From Comamonadaceae bacterium (lineage in GTDB: Bacteria; Pseudomonadota; Gammaproteobacteria; Burkholderiales; Burkholderiaceae_C): 11,642 nt of DNA. The notes under the pieces are model-generated. The model worked only from the letters and a program-made list of their open reading frames with translations, had not been told where the DNA came from and did not search any database. Shown in pieces: positions 1-6,865 of this stretch (position 1 is its first letter; each line of letters opens with the position of its first letter). The DNA is taken from positions 1-11,642 of the forward strand of contig CANLWQ010000036.1 in assembly GCA_947494405.1 (NCBI GenBank), read 5' to 3'. The translations under genes were made by a program, and so were the position numbers.

Positions 1-46
1 AACGGTCGGATGGAATAGGTTTCATCTTCGCCCTTAAAATAGTTGC

Positions 47-652
47 ATGACATTCGATTCTGCGCCGATCAACCTCACGCATCATTTTTTGATCGCCATG
101 CCTGGTTTGATGGATGAATCCTTCAGTCGCAGCGTTGTCTATATGTGTGAGCACAGCGATCGCGGCGCTTTGGGCTTGATTATCAACAAACCCAGCAGCC
201 TGCAAATGTTGGACCTGTTTGAAAAAGTAGAACTCAATTTAGGCCGCACCGATTTGATTGGCATTCCTGTATTTCAGGGTGGGCCTGTGCATACCGAGCG
301 AGGCTTTGTCTTGCACGAGCCTTTGTCTGATGAGGCTCACACCAGCGACAGTAACGAGACCGCTTACGCTTCTACCTTGTCTATCCCCGGTGGCTTAGAA
401 ATGACCACCTCCAAGGATGTGCTGGAGGCCTTGTCCACAGGTGCTGGCCCCAAACGTGTGCTGATCACACTGGGCTATTCGGCCTGGGCGCAAGGGCAAT
501 TGGAGTCTGAGCTTGCAGAAAACAGCTGGCTGACAGTGCAAGCCGATCCACAGGTTATTTTTGATACCCCTATTGAGCAGCGCTACGACCGTGCATTGGC
601 ACTCTTGGGATTGCAAGCGTGGATGCTCTCACCTCAGGCTGGCCACGCATGA
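47..652 (+). CDS. yqgE: YqgE/AlgH family protein (DUF179)
   Basis: Predicted protein of 201 aa, of the usual length for the UPF0301/YqgE/AlgH family. The family hallmarks are visible: an N-terminal HFLIAMPGL segment (about residues 13-21), then SVVYMCEH followed by GALGLIINKP (about 42-49), then a FQGGPV segment (about 76-81) and LGYSAWAQGQLESEL near residues 142-156. The biochemical role of the family is not established; in Pseudomonas aeruginosa it was linked to alginate regulation as AlgH. No signal peptide or membrane segment is seen, so it is probably cytoplasmic. It is the first gene of a packed run and overlaps ruvX by 4 bases, as yqgE and yqgF are paired in many proteobacteria. The ATG at 47 fits family N-termini, but there is no convincing Shine-Dalgarno sequence. 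A TTAAAAT just upstream (34-40) could be a -10 element, but too little upstream sequence is present to judge. Confidence 0.95.
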   Translation: MTFDSAPINLTHHFLIAMPGLMDESFSRSVVYMCEHSDRGALGLIINKPSSLQMLDLFEKVELNLGRTDLIGIPVFQGGPVHTERGFVLHEPLSDEAHTSDSNETAYASTLSIPGGLEMTTSKDVLEALSTGAGPKRVLITLGYSAWAQGQLESELAENSWLTVQADPQVIFDTPIEQRYDRALALLGLQAWMLSPQAGHA

Positions 653-1068
653 GTCTGGCGGTCCCCCAAACCGCAGCAACCGAGTTGCAATCTTTTTTGG
701 CTTTTGATTTTGGACAGCAACGAACTGGGGTGGCCTATGCCTCGCGCTTGCTCGGACAGGCCCAACCGCAGGGCACGGTGCTGGGCGGGGGCGAAGCTCG
801 TTGGCTTGCGATTGCCAAGCATATAGAGCGCTGGGAGCCAGAGGCCTTGGTGGTGGGTGTGCCTTATCACCCTGATGGCGCAGCGCATGAAAATACATTG
901 AAGGCACGAAAATTTGCCCGCCAACTGCGCGCTCGTTTTGGCTTAGCCGTTTTTGAAGTCGATGAACGTTACTCAACCACCGAGGCACGCAGCCAAGGCG
1001 CGGTGGATATCGATGCCGCATCTGCTTGCATCATCTTGAATCAATTTTTGCGAAGCCTGACCCTATGA
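649..1068 (+). CDS. ruvX: RuvX/YqgF-type RNase H-fold nuclease (putative Holliday junction resolvase / pre-16S rRNA nuclease)
   Basis: Predicted protein of 139 aa with the YqgF RNase H-like fold signature. Acidic residues in the expected places are Asp20 in LAFDFG, Glu106 in VDERYST and Asp122 in DIDAASACIIL. A VVGVPYHPDG segment (about 68-77) matches the conserved GLP-x-x-x-DG loop. Homologues are annotated as Holliday junction resolvases, and E. coli YqgF is linked to 16S rRNA 5' maturation, so the exact reaction here is uncertain. I chose the ATG at 649 because it forms an ATGA overlap with the yqgE stop and gives the family length. A GTG at 619 would extend the frame by 10 residues, deep into yqgE. 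The gene overlaps pyrR by another ATGA at 1065-1068. The protein is probably cytoplasmic and translationally coupled. Confidence 0.93.
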   Translation: MSLAVPQTAATELQSFLAFDFGQQRTGVAYASRLLGQAQPQGTVLGGGEARWLAIAKHIERWEPEALVVGVPYHPDGAAHENTLKARKFARQLRARFGLAVFEVDERYSTTEARSQGAVDIDAASACIILNQFLRSLTL

Positions 1069-1565
1069 ACAACGCACTCTCCAGCCTGAATGCAGAATCT
1101 TTGTACCAACAGCTTTTAGACGCATTGCAAGCCGCCATCCCTCCCGAGGCGTATTTGGTGGGCATCACCACCGGCGGTGCTTGGTTGGCCCAACGCTTGC
1201 AGCAGGACTTATCAAGACAAAAACCTTTGGGTGTGGTTTCTTCTTCTTTGCACAGAGATGATTTTTCCAAACGCGGAATGGCCGACAGTGTGGCCACCAA
1301 ATTGCCTTTTGAAGTGGAGGGCGCAGTGATTTGGCTGATTGACGATGTGCTTTTCACCGGGCGCACCATCAGAGCCGTGGTGAATGAGTTGTTTGATTAC
1401 GGTAGACCACAAGCTGTGCATCTGGCGGTAATGGTAGACCGTGGCGGGCGAGAGTTGCCCATTCAGGCCGATGTGGCGGGTGTGCGCTTGAACCTTCCGC
1501 CCACGCAGACTTTGCGCTTGACGCGTGACGCACAAGGCCAATTCGCGTTTTCATTGGAAGGCTAG
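1065..1565 (+). CDS. pyrR: PyrR: pyrimidine regulatory protein / uracil phosphoribosyltransferase family
   Basis: Predicted protein of 166 aa of the type I phosphoribosyltransferase fold. The PRPP-binding loop is plain at residues 88-101 (VIWLIDDVLFTGRT, with the paired Asp and the TGR core). A GITTGGAWLAQRL segment lies near residues 33-45 and a SSLHRDDFSKRG segment near 60-71, as in PyrR. In Bacillus PyrR binds UMP/UTP and pyr mRNA to cause attenuation, and also converts uracil plus PRPP to UMP. In proteobacteria the regulatory role is less certain. The ATG at 1065 overlaps the ruvX stop as ATGA; the longer TTG start at 1026 is unlikely. Only 3 bases separate its stop from pyrB, so no attenuator can sit between pyrR and pyrB. 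Any RNA-level control would have to act upstream of the window or on internal sequence. Confidence 0.93.
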   Translation: MNNALSSLNAESLYQQLLDALQAAIPPEAYLVGITTGGAWLAQRLQQDLSRQKPLGVVSSSLHRDDFSKRGMADSVATKLPFEVEGAVIWLIDDVLFTGRTIRAVVNELFDYGRPQAVHLAVMVDRGGRELPIQADVAGVRLNLPPTQTLRLTRDAQGQFAFSLEG

Positions 1566-1568
1566 CCC

Positions 1569-2531
1569 ATGCTTTATAAACGCAACCCCCAGCTGAATAA
1601 AAACGGTGAACTCATCCATTTGTTGTCCACCGAGGGTTTGTCGCGTGACATCCTCACCCATATTTTGGACACCGCAACCCAGTTTGTGTCGGTCAGTGAC
1701 CGCGATGTCAAAAAAGTTCCTCTGCTGCGCGGCAAGTCGGTGTTCAATCTTTTTTTTGAAAACAGCACGCGCACCCGCACCACTTTCGAGATTGCTGCCA
1801 AACGCCTCAGCGCCGATGTGTTCAATTTGGATATTGCCCGGTCTTCTGCCAGCAAGGGCGAAACCTTGCTCGATACCGTTGCCAACCTGAGTGCCATGGC
1901 TGCCGATATTTTTGTGGTTCGCCACAGCGAATCGGGCGCGCCTTATTTGATAGCCCAACATGTGGCGCCCCATGTGCATGTCATCAATGCAGGTGACGGT
2001 CGCCATGCCCACCCGACCCAAGGTTTGTTGGACGCTTACACCATTCGCCACTTCAAAAAAGATTTTTCAAATTTGCGCGTGGCGATTGTGGGAGATGTGT
2101 TGCACTCGCGGGTGGCACGCTCAGACATACACGCATTCACTACCTTGGGGTGTGCAGAGGTTAGGGTGGTGGGCCCGCGCACATTGATTCCCTCAGACCT
2201 TTCTCAGTTGGGCGTCAAAGTTTTCCACGACCTTGATGAAGGCATTCGTGACTGTGATGTGGTGATAGCTTTACGCTTGCAAAACGAACGCATGAACGGT
2301 GCACTGCTACCCTCCAGTCAAGAGTATTTTAAAAATTTCGGCTTGACCACTTCGCGTTTGCAGGCGGCCAAACCCGACGCCATCGTGATGCACCCTGGGC
2401 CCATCAACCGAGGTGTTGAGATTGAATCTGCTGTGGTGGATGGGCCGCAAAGCGTGATTCTCAATCAGGTGACTTTTGGTATTGCGGTTCGCATGGCGGT
2501 CATGTCTATCGTTGCGGGGAATGATGCATGA
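1569..2531 (+). CDS. pyrB: Aspartate carbamoyltransferase catalytic subunit
   Basis: Predicted protein of 320 aa that joins carbamoyl phosphate to aspartate to give carbamoyl aspartate, the committed step of pyrimidine synthesis. Carbamoyl-phosphate site residues are intact: STRTR at 66-70, the SxxSKGE loop with Lys96, and HPTQ at 148-151. The aspartate domain carries [12 protein letters not shown] at about 274-285. The ATG at 1569 is preceded by GGAAGG (1556-1561) at suitable spacing. The stop overlaps the next gene as ATGA. Followed by an inactive dihydroorotase homologue and not by pyrI, this is the Pseudomonas-type arrangement, in which PyrB and PyrC' form a dodecameric enzyme and PyrC' has a structural role. 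That assembly is inferred here from gene order and from the lost metal ligands in the neighbour. Confidence 0.97.
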   Translation: MLYKRNPQLNKNGELIHLLSTEGLSRDILTHILDTATQFVSVSDRDVKKVPLLRGKSVFNLFFENSTRTRTTFEIAAKRLSADVFNLDIARSSASKGETLLDTVANLSAMAADIFVVRHSESGAPYLIAQHVAPHVHVINAGDGRHAHPTQGLLDAYTIRHFKKDFSNLRVAIVGDVLHSRVARSDIHAFTTLGCAEVRVVGPRTLIPSDLSQLGVKVFHDLDEGIRDCDVVIALRLQNERMNGALLPSSQEYFKNFGLTTSRLQAAKPDAIVMHPGPINRGVEIESAVVDGPQSVILNQVTFGIAVRMAVMSIVAGNDA

Positions 2532-3826
2532 AGATTTTGATTGAAAATGGTCATTTGATTGACCCTGCAAGTGGTTTCAATGCCATGGCAGACCTTGCCA
2601 TTGCAGACACCAAGGTGGTCAGCATAGGCCAGGTCTCCTCCGACTTTCATCCCGACAAGCGAATCGATGCCAGCCGTTGCTTGGTCATCCCCGGCTTGGT
2701 TGATGCCTGCGCACGTTTGGGTGAACCGGGGCATGCACATGAGGGCATGCTTGACAGCGAATTGGCCGCGGCAGTGGCCGGTGGGGTTACCAGCGTTGTT
2801 TGTATGCCCGATACCCAGCCCGTGCTCGACGAGCCTGGCTTGGTAGACATGCTGAAGTTTCGTGCCGAACGTTTGCATTTGGCCAAAGTGTTTCCCCTGG
2901 GTGCATTAACCCGTAGCCTTGGCGGAGAGGTTTTAACCCCCATGGTCGAGTTGACGTCTGCGGGATGCGTGGGCTTTACCCAGGCCGAGCACGCTATTCA
3001 AAACACCCAAGGTTTGCAGCGTGCCATGCAATATGCAGCCAGCTTTGGGTTTTGTGTATGGCTGCGAGCCCAAGACGGCTTTTTAGGCCAAGGTGTGGTG
3101 GCCAGTGGCCCATTGGCCACCCGCATGGGTTTGAGTGGCGTGTCCGTGGCTGCGGAGACGATTGCCTTACATACCACTATCGATCTCATGCGAATCACAG
3201 GCACGCGTGTTCACATCAGCAAACTGTCTAGCGCCGCTGGCGTTGAGTTGGTGCGTGCCGCCAAGGCCGAAGGTTTGCCTCTGACCTGCGATGTCAGCAT
3301 CCACAACTTGCATTTCACCGATGCCGATATTGGCTATTTTGATACCCGTGCCCGCTTAACCCCTCCTTTGCGTCAGCAAAGAGACCGTGAAGCCCTGCGT
3401 CAGGGCTTGGCCGACGGCACGATTGATGTATTGGTGTCCGACCACACACCGGTTGAAGGCGACGCCAAGGCTTTACCGTTTGCCCAAGCCGAACCCGGTG
3501 CCACGGCTCTGGAGTTGTTACTGGGTGCCAGTATGAAATGGGCGGCTCAAAGTCATGTAGATATTTCCCGTGCAGTTGAAGTCATCACCAGCGCACCTGC
3601 AGCGTTGGTGGGGCAAGCAGGTTTAGGTCGTTTGCAAGTGGGTGGGTATGCTGATGTGTGCGTGCTAGACCCGCAAGCCAGTTGGCAAGTGTTGCCTGAA
3701 AACCTGCGCAGTCATTCCAAGCACACACCTTTTGCGTTTGATCTCAGCGGCAGCGAAATGATGGCCCAGGTGAAAGCAACGCTGGTCAATGGGCATGTGG
3801 CCTACCAATCGCCCGACATGCATTAA
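2528..3826 (+). CDS. pyrC': Dihydroorotase-like protein lacking the HxH metal site (PyrC'/PyrX, probably non-catalytic)
   Basis: Predicted protein of 432 aa with the amidohydrolase fold of class I dihydroorotases. In active members the first strand reads D-x-H-x-H-x-R-E-P-G. Here the segment at residues 58-68 is [11 protein letters not shown], so the two zinc-binding histidines are Cys61 and Arg63, and the substrate-binding Arg after them is Gly65. Other family positions remain: His229 in RVHISKLSS, His259 in SIHNLHFTD, and Asp305-His306 in VSDHTPV, although the final His of the usual SDHAPH motif is Val309. This matches the pseudo-dihydroorotase PyrC' that in Pseudomonas is needed to assemble aspartate carbamoyltransferase with PyrB. 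A separate active pyrC would then be required elsewhere in the genome. It overlaps pyrB by 4 bases. Its stop overlaps that of the converging fccB. Confidence 0.92.
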   Translation: MKILIENGHLIDPASGFNAMADLAIADTKVVSIGQVSSDFHPDKRIDASRCLVIPGLVDACARLGEPGHAHEGMLDSELAAAVAGGVTSVVCMPDTQPVLDEPGLVDMLKFRAERLHLAKVFPLGALTRSLGGEVLTPMVELTSAGCVGFTQAEHAIQNTQGLQRAMQYAASFGFCVWLRAQDGFLGQGVVASGPLATRMGLSGVSVAAETIALHTTIDLMRITGTRVHISKLSSAAGVELVRAAKAEGLPLTCDVSIHNLHFTDADIGYFDTRARLTPPLRQQRDREALRQGLADGTIDVLVSDHTPVEGDAKALPFAQAEPGATALELLLGASMKWAAQSHVDISRAVEVITSAPAALVGQAGLGRLQVGGYADVCVLDPQASWQVLPENLRSHSKHTPFAFDLSGSEMMAQVKATLVNGHVAYQSPDMH

Positions 3827-5103
3827 AGCAAGCTGTCAGCCCAAATGTTTTTTGCCCAGCTCCAAGCGTAAGTGGCTTCCAAGGTGTTGGCCTCAGCGGA
3901 AACACCACCCGAGCCTGGCACGGTTTTGTAGGTTTTTTCGTTCACATTGAATTGATGCACTGAAGCCACGTGTATCACCATGTTGTCGCTGACATAGCTG
4001 TAACAGGTGTTGGTGAGAAAGGGCGCAGGGTTGACTTCAAGCCCACTCAGTTGTGCCACCACCGCAGCGGCGGCCACTTTGGCATGTGAATTGGCCATAT
4101 GGCCCGATTTAGGCATGGCAGGTGCCGCCAAAATAGCGTCGCCCAATACATGCACATCTTTGGCGGCCAAGGATTCGAAAGTTTGGTAGTTGACGCCGCA
4201 CCAACGGGCATTGACTGTGGCCAAACCCGTTTGCATAGCGATAGCGCCGGCACGCATATCGGGCAACACATTAAGTACATTGGCACGCACGCTGTCTTGC
4301 GCATCAAACTTGAGGGTGTTGGTTTTGGCGTCGACTGCCACGACCTTGTGGTTGGGTCTGAATTCAATGATGTCTTTGTAATTGTCAGACCAGAATTTTT
4401 TAAACAGCGGGCCCTTGGAGGTGACATCGGGGTTGGCATCCAAAATCAGCACCTTGGATTTGGGCTTGGCTTGTTTGAAGTAATGCGCCACTTGGCTGGC
4501 GCGCTCATAGGGCCCCGGTGGGCACTTGTAAGGCGCCTCAGGCACGGTGATTGCAAACACACCGCCATCAGGCATGGCTTGGAGTTGTTGCCTGAGTGCG
4601 GTGGTTTCAGCGCCGGCTTTCCAAGCTTGCAAAACCTGGCCACTGGCATTGGCCGCTTGCAGACCTTCAATATTGTCAAAGTTCATGTCCACGCCTGGCG
4701 AGACTATGAGTTTGTCGTAGCTGAGGGTTGAGCCGTTTTTCAGAGCAACAGTTTTCTTTTGGGTGTCTATGGCAGCTGCATAGTCGTGCACCAAGGTGAC
4801 CCCGTGTTGGCTGCTCAAGGCCGCATACGACGTGGTGATTTCTGCCAAACTTTTACTGCCGCCCAACACCAAATTGGACATGGGGCATGAAATGAAATTG
4901 GTTTGCGGCTCAATCAGTACAACCGAAATTGTGTAGCCAGACAAAAGCCGAATGTATTTGGCGGCTGTTGCACCGCCATAGCCGCCGCCAATCACAACCA
5001 CTTGCGCCTTCCCCGCTGTGTTTTGTGCAAAAACAGATTGAGCTAAAAACGCGGGCGTCAAACCCAGTGCCAAGCCATGTTGAAGCAACTGTCTTCTTTG
5101 CAT
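3823..5103 (-). CDS. fccB: Flavocytochrome c sulfide dehydrogenase, FAD-binding subunit (FccB/SoxF type)
   Basis: Predicted protein of 426 aa that oxidises sulfide in the periplasm and passes electrons to its cytochrome partner. The N-terminus has a twin-arginine-like start (QRRQLLQ, Arg3-Arg4), a hydrophobic run, and a likely cleavage after VFA at residue 26. A Rossmann FAD motif follows (VVVIGGGYGG, about 35-44). Cys73 in FISCPMSN matches the cysteine that binds FAD covalently in Allochromatium FccB. Cys194 (PYKCPPGPYE) and Cys367 (LTNTCYSYV) match the redox-active disulfide pair. A second nucleotide motif, VHVLGDAILA, lies at about 317-326, and the C-terminal FCSD domain follows. The retained cysteines argue for a sulfide dehydrogenase over a general NADH dehydrogenase-like flavoprotein. 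It starts 8 bases after the fccA stop, with a GAAGG ribosome site. No other sox genes are visible in the window. Confidence 0.93.
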   Translation of the reverse strand: MQRRQLLQHGLALGLTPAFLAQSVFAQNTAGKAQVVVIGGGYGGATAAKYIRLLSGYTISVVLIEPQTNFISCPMSNLVLGGSKSLAEITTSYAALSSQHGVTLVHDYAAAIDTQKKTVALKNGSTLSYDKLIVSPGVDMNFDNIEGLQAANASGQVLQAWKAGAETTALRQQLQAMPDGGVFAITVPEAPYKCPPGPYERASQVAHYFKQAKPKSKVLILDANPDVTSKGPLFKKFWSDNYKDIIEFRPNHKVVAVDAKTNTLKFDAQDSVRANVLNVLPDMRAGAIAMQTGLATVNARWCGVNYQTFESLAAKDVHVLGDAILAAPAMPKSGHMANSHAKVAAAAVVAQLSGLEVNPAPFLTNTCYSYVSDNMVIHVASVHQFNVNEKTYKTVPGSGGVSAEANTLEATYAWSWAKNIWADSLL

Positions 5104-5111
5104 AAAGGCCT

Positions 5112-5444
5112 TCAGCGAGATTGGAGAGAAAAATAATCAGCCATGCTGGCGATTTGCGCATCGCTAAAGCCTTTGCTGATTTGATGCATCACGGTGGCTT
5201 TGCGGCTGCCATCTTTATAAGCCTGCATTTGCTGTATGAAGTACTCGCGGGGCAAACCGGCCAAAGCAGGAACAGCAGACTTTTCAACCGTGCGACCTTC
5301 GCTGCCATGGCAGTTGGCGCACATGGCGGCATTGGCGCGTTGGTGAAGTTTTTCCGACTCTTGTGAATAGGCGCTTAAGGTGCAGCTCACTAAAATACAT
5401 GCAGCAAGGATTCGATAGGAATTGGGGCGCATAGAGGCTTTCAT
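5112..5444 (-). CDS. fccA: Monoheme cytochrome c, partner of FccB (FccA/SoxE type)
   Basis: With the ATG at 5444 this is a 110-aa class I cytochrome c. It has a Sec signal peptide (hydrophobic ILAACILVSCTLSA, probable cleavage near residue 27), one CANCH heme-binding motif (Cys42, Cys45, His46), and Met86 in KATVMHQISKGFSD as the probable sixth iron ligand. Only one heme motif is present, whereas Allochromatium FccA is diheme; monoheme partners are also known in this family. It immediately precedes fccB and should accept electrons from it. The start is uncertain: ATGs lie in frame at 5444 and 5432, neither with a clear Shine-Dalgarno sequence. The longer start at 5510 would add a lysine-rich stretch before the signal peptide and run through the inverted repeat at 5485-5502, so I reject it. 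Confidence 0.88.
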   Translation of the reverse strand: MKASMRPNSYRILAACILVSCTLSAYSQESEKLHQRANAAMCANCHGSEGRTVEKSAVPALAGLPREYFIQQMQAYKDGSRKATVMHQISKGFSDAQIASMADYFSLQSR

Positions 5445-5524
5445 TAAGAAATATAAATGTAACCCTTTTCGTTTCTTATTCTTCTCTAGGGTTGTCCCTA
5501 GATATTGCATCTATATTAGCCATT
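5445..5524. promoter_or_regulatory. Divergent fccA/modA control region
   Basis: These 80 AT-rich bases separate two divergently read start codons, so both promoters should lie here or slightly inside the genes. AT-rich -10-like hexamers are visible: TATATT at 5512-5517 for modA, and TATATT on the minus strand at 5455-5450 for fccA. Neither has a convincing -35 partner at normal spacing. Neither start codon has a clear Shine-Dalgarno sequence, and if these hexamers are used both mRNAs would have very short or no leaders. The region contains the inverted repeat described separately. Confidence 0.55.
5485..5502. promoter_or_regulatory. Perfect 7-bp inverted repeat, candidate operator
   Basis: The sequence TCTAGGGTTGTCCCTAGA is a perfect inverted repeat with 7-bp arms (5485-5491 and 5496-5502) and a 4-base centre. 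It sits between fccA and modA. Position and symmetry fit a dimeric regulator site that could control one or both genes. It does not look like a terminator, since no T run follows in either direction and no gene ends here. A second, imperfect symmetry, CTAGATAT (5498-5505) and ATATTAG (5513-5519), overlaps it and has faint likeness to TATAT-rich ModE boxes. The regulator is unknown. Confidence 0.5.
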
Positions 5525-6265
5525 ATGAAATTTTTAATCTTTTCAAGCCTTTTTTTTCTTCATGCACTGGCTTGGTCTGCAAACCTGACCGTTTCAGCGG
5601 CCGCCAGTTTGACGCAGGCGTTTCAAGAAATAGGTGCCCAATTTGAAACCCAAAACCCAGGCACCAAAATCAAATTCAATTTTGGTGCATCGGGTGCGCT
5701 GATGCAACAAATTGCCAATGGCGCGCCTGTCGATGTGTTTGCCAGTGCAGATACAGACACCATGAACAAAGCCGTGGCCAAAGGCGTGGTTGCGGCTGCT
5801 GATGTCAAAGTTTTTACCACCAATAAATTGGTATTGGTTGTTCCCATCCAATCCAAAGCAAATTTGCAGCAACTGGCTGATTTGAAAAAACCGGACATCA
5901 AGCGTTTTGCCATGGGAACGCCCGCCAGTGTGCCTGCGGGTCACTATGCCCAAGGCAGTTTGGAAAAAGCCGGCTTGTGGGTTGATCTGAAAGACAAGAT
6001 CATCAACACCACCAATGTCAGACAAGCTTTGGATTATGTTGCGCGTGATGAAGTTGATGCAGGATTTGTTTACGCCAGCGATGCGCAGTTGATGCAAGAC
6101 AAGGTGAAGGTGGCATTTCAAGTCGCCACCACCTCACCCATTCAATACCCTATAGCCAAGGTCAGCTCTGGTTCACAAGCAGATGCAGCCCACAAATTCA
6201 TTGCTTTTGTGTTGTCCGGCAGCGCTCAAACCTTGCTCAAGAAATACGGTTTTGGCAGCCAATAA
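5525..6265 (+). CDS. modA: Molybdate-binding periplasmic protein ModA
   Basis: Predicted protein of 246 aa with a Sec signal peptide (FLIFSSLFFLHALAWSA, cleavage near residue 19) and the type II periplasmic-binding fold of ModA. Expected oxyanion-site segments are present: VSAAASLTQAF (about 23-33, Ser28), FGASGALMQQI (about 53-63), the SVPAGHYAQG loop (about 125-134), and DEVDAGFVYASDA (about 165-177). It should deliver molybdate or tungstate to a ModBC permease. No modB or modC lies alongside; the next gene converges on it. The start at 5525 gives a clean signal peptide; a TTG at 5492 would place the start inside the inverted repeat. It lies beside the molybdenum-dependent formate dehydrogenase operon, which suggests supply for that enzyme, though it is read from its own promoter. 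Confidence 0.93.
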   Translation: MKFLIFSSLFFLHALAWSANLTVSAAASLTQAFQEIGAQFETQNPGTKIKFNFGASGALMQQIANGAPVDVFASADTDTMNKAVAKGVVAAADVKVFTTNKLVLVVPIQSKANLQQLADLKKPDIKRFAMGTPASVPAGHYAQGSLEKAGLWVDLKDKIINTTNVRQALDYVARDEVDAGFVYASDAQLMQDKVKVAFQVATTSPIQYPIAKVSSGSQADAAHKFIAFVLSGSAQTLLKKYGFGSQ

Positions 6266-6287
6266 GGGGTTCGCCTAGGGGATGAAA

Positions 6288-6746
6288 CTAGTTCTTCATT
6301 TTGATTTCGTAACTCAAGTGAAGCACATAATTTGCTGGGCTGCGTTTATGCAAAGGGAGTATGGTCAAGCGAAGGGCTTGGCGATTATCTAAGTCATGCC
6401 TCAGACTTGTTGCGGCCAGCACAGACAGATCGCGGTCATAGCCTTTGTGTCTGTAACCGGTTGCCAAACCTCCGGTGAATGAGAGGACTTGGAATACGGG
6501 GTTGGGTGGTAAAGGCCAATCCCATGTGTAGCCCGCATAAATAGATGTATTTTTTATGCTGTTGTGATACGCCCCGATCACAAACTGATTTCTTTCCAGA
6601 TACAGCCCAGGGGTGGTGTCGTTGTAGTTGCCGTTGTTGTGGTAACTGAAGGTGTGAATACCCAGCGTCGTGCTCTCTTGAGCCAAGGCCTTGGTTTGAA
6701 AAAACAAGTGTCCCAGTAGTGCTATGGAAAATGCGGTCCAATTCAT
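6288..6746 (-). CDS. Small exported protein of unknown function, possibly an outer-membrane beta-barrel
   Basis: Predicted protein of 152 aa. Residues 1-22 form a signal peptide (hydrophobic FSIALLGHLFF, ending ALA before QES). The mature part alternates polar and aromatic residues in short strand-like runs such as GLYLERNQFVIGAYHN, SIYAGYTWDW and FQVLSFTGGLATGYR. It ends YVLHLSYEIKMKN with strand-like alternation. Cysteines are absent. The pattern suggests a small outer-membrane beta-barrel, loosely reminiscent of PagP-like or related short barrels, but I cannot name the family and no catalytic residues are claimed. The start at 6746 is supported by AGGAG seven bases upstream on the minus strand. 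It converges on modA with 22 bases between their stops and lies downstream of the fds operon, from which a 167-bp gap separates it, so it probably has its own promoter. Confidence 0.75.
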   Translation of the reverse strand: MNWTAFSIALLGHLFFQTKALAQESTTLGIHTFSYHNNGNYNDTTPGLYLERNQFVIGAYHNSIKNTSIYAGYTWDWPLPPNPVFQVLSFTGGLATGYRHKGYDRDLSVLAATSLRHDLDNRQALRLTILPLHKRSPANYVLHLSYEIKMKN

Positions 6747-6751
6747 TGCAA

Positions 6752-6772
6752 AGCTCCTATGTGTGTGGAGCT
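6752..6772 (-). promoter_or_regulatory. Hairpin covering the ribosome binding site of the 6746 gene
   Basis: On the minus strand the leader contains AGCTCC, a 9-base loop, then GGAGCT, followed by TTTGCA and the ATG at 6746. The 3' arm holds the AGGAG Shine-Dalgarno sequence (plus-strand 6754-6758). A 6-bp perfect stem could therefore hide the ribosome site. The stem is short, and its effect on translation is an inference. Confidence 0.4.
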
Positions 6773-6865
6773 GAAAAGCAAGAGCTGATCCAGTGAGATT
6801 GACGCTTATTCGTCAGTCGTTACCAAAAGCAATGTGTTTGTTTTTTGGATGTATGGTTAAGAATT

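Noticed and set aside
1551..2051. A 166-codon minus-strand open frame opposite pyrB.
   Set aside because: It is antisense to a well-conserved enzyme gene and shows no domain.
4099..4731. A 210-codon plus-strand open frame opposite fccB.
   Set aside because: It is antisense to a gene with intact catalytic motifs and has no recognisable family or start signal.
5445..5510. A longer fccA starting at the ATG at 5510.
   Set aside because: It would add a lysine-rich segment ahead of a normal signal peptide and run through the inverted repeat in the promoter region.
5492..5524. A longer modA starting at the TTG at 5492.
   Set aside because: The start would lie inside the inverted repeat and add 11 residues before a complete signal peptide.
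6266..6287. A terminator between modA and the converging exported protein gene.
   Set aside because: The 22 bases contain only the short palindrome CCTAGG, with no extended stem and no T run. Its likeness to the 5485-5502 repeat (shared CTAGGG) is probably chance.
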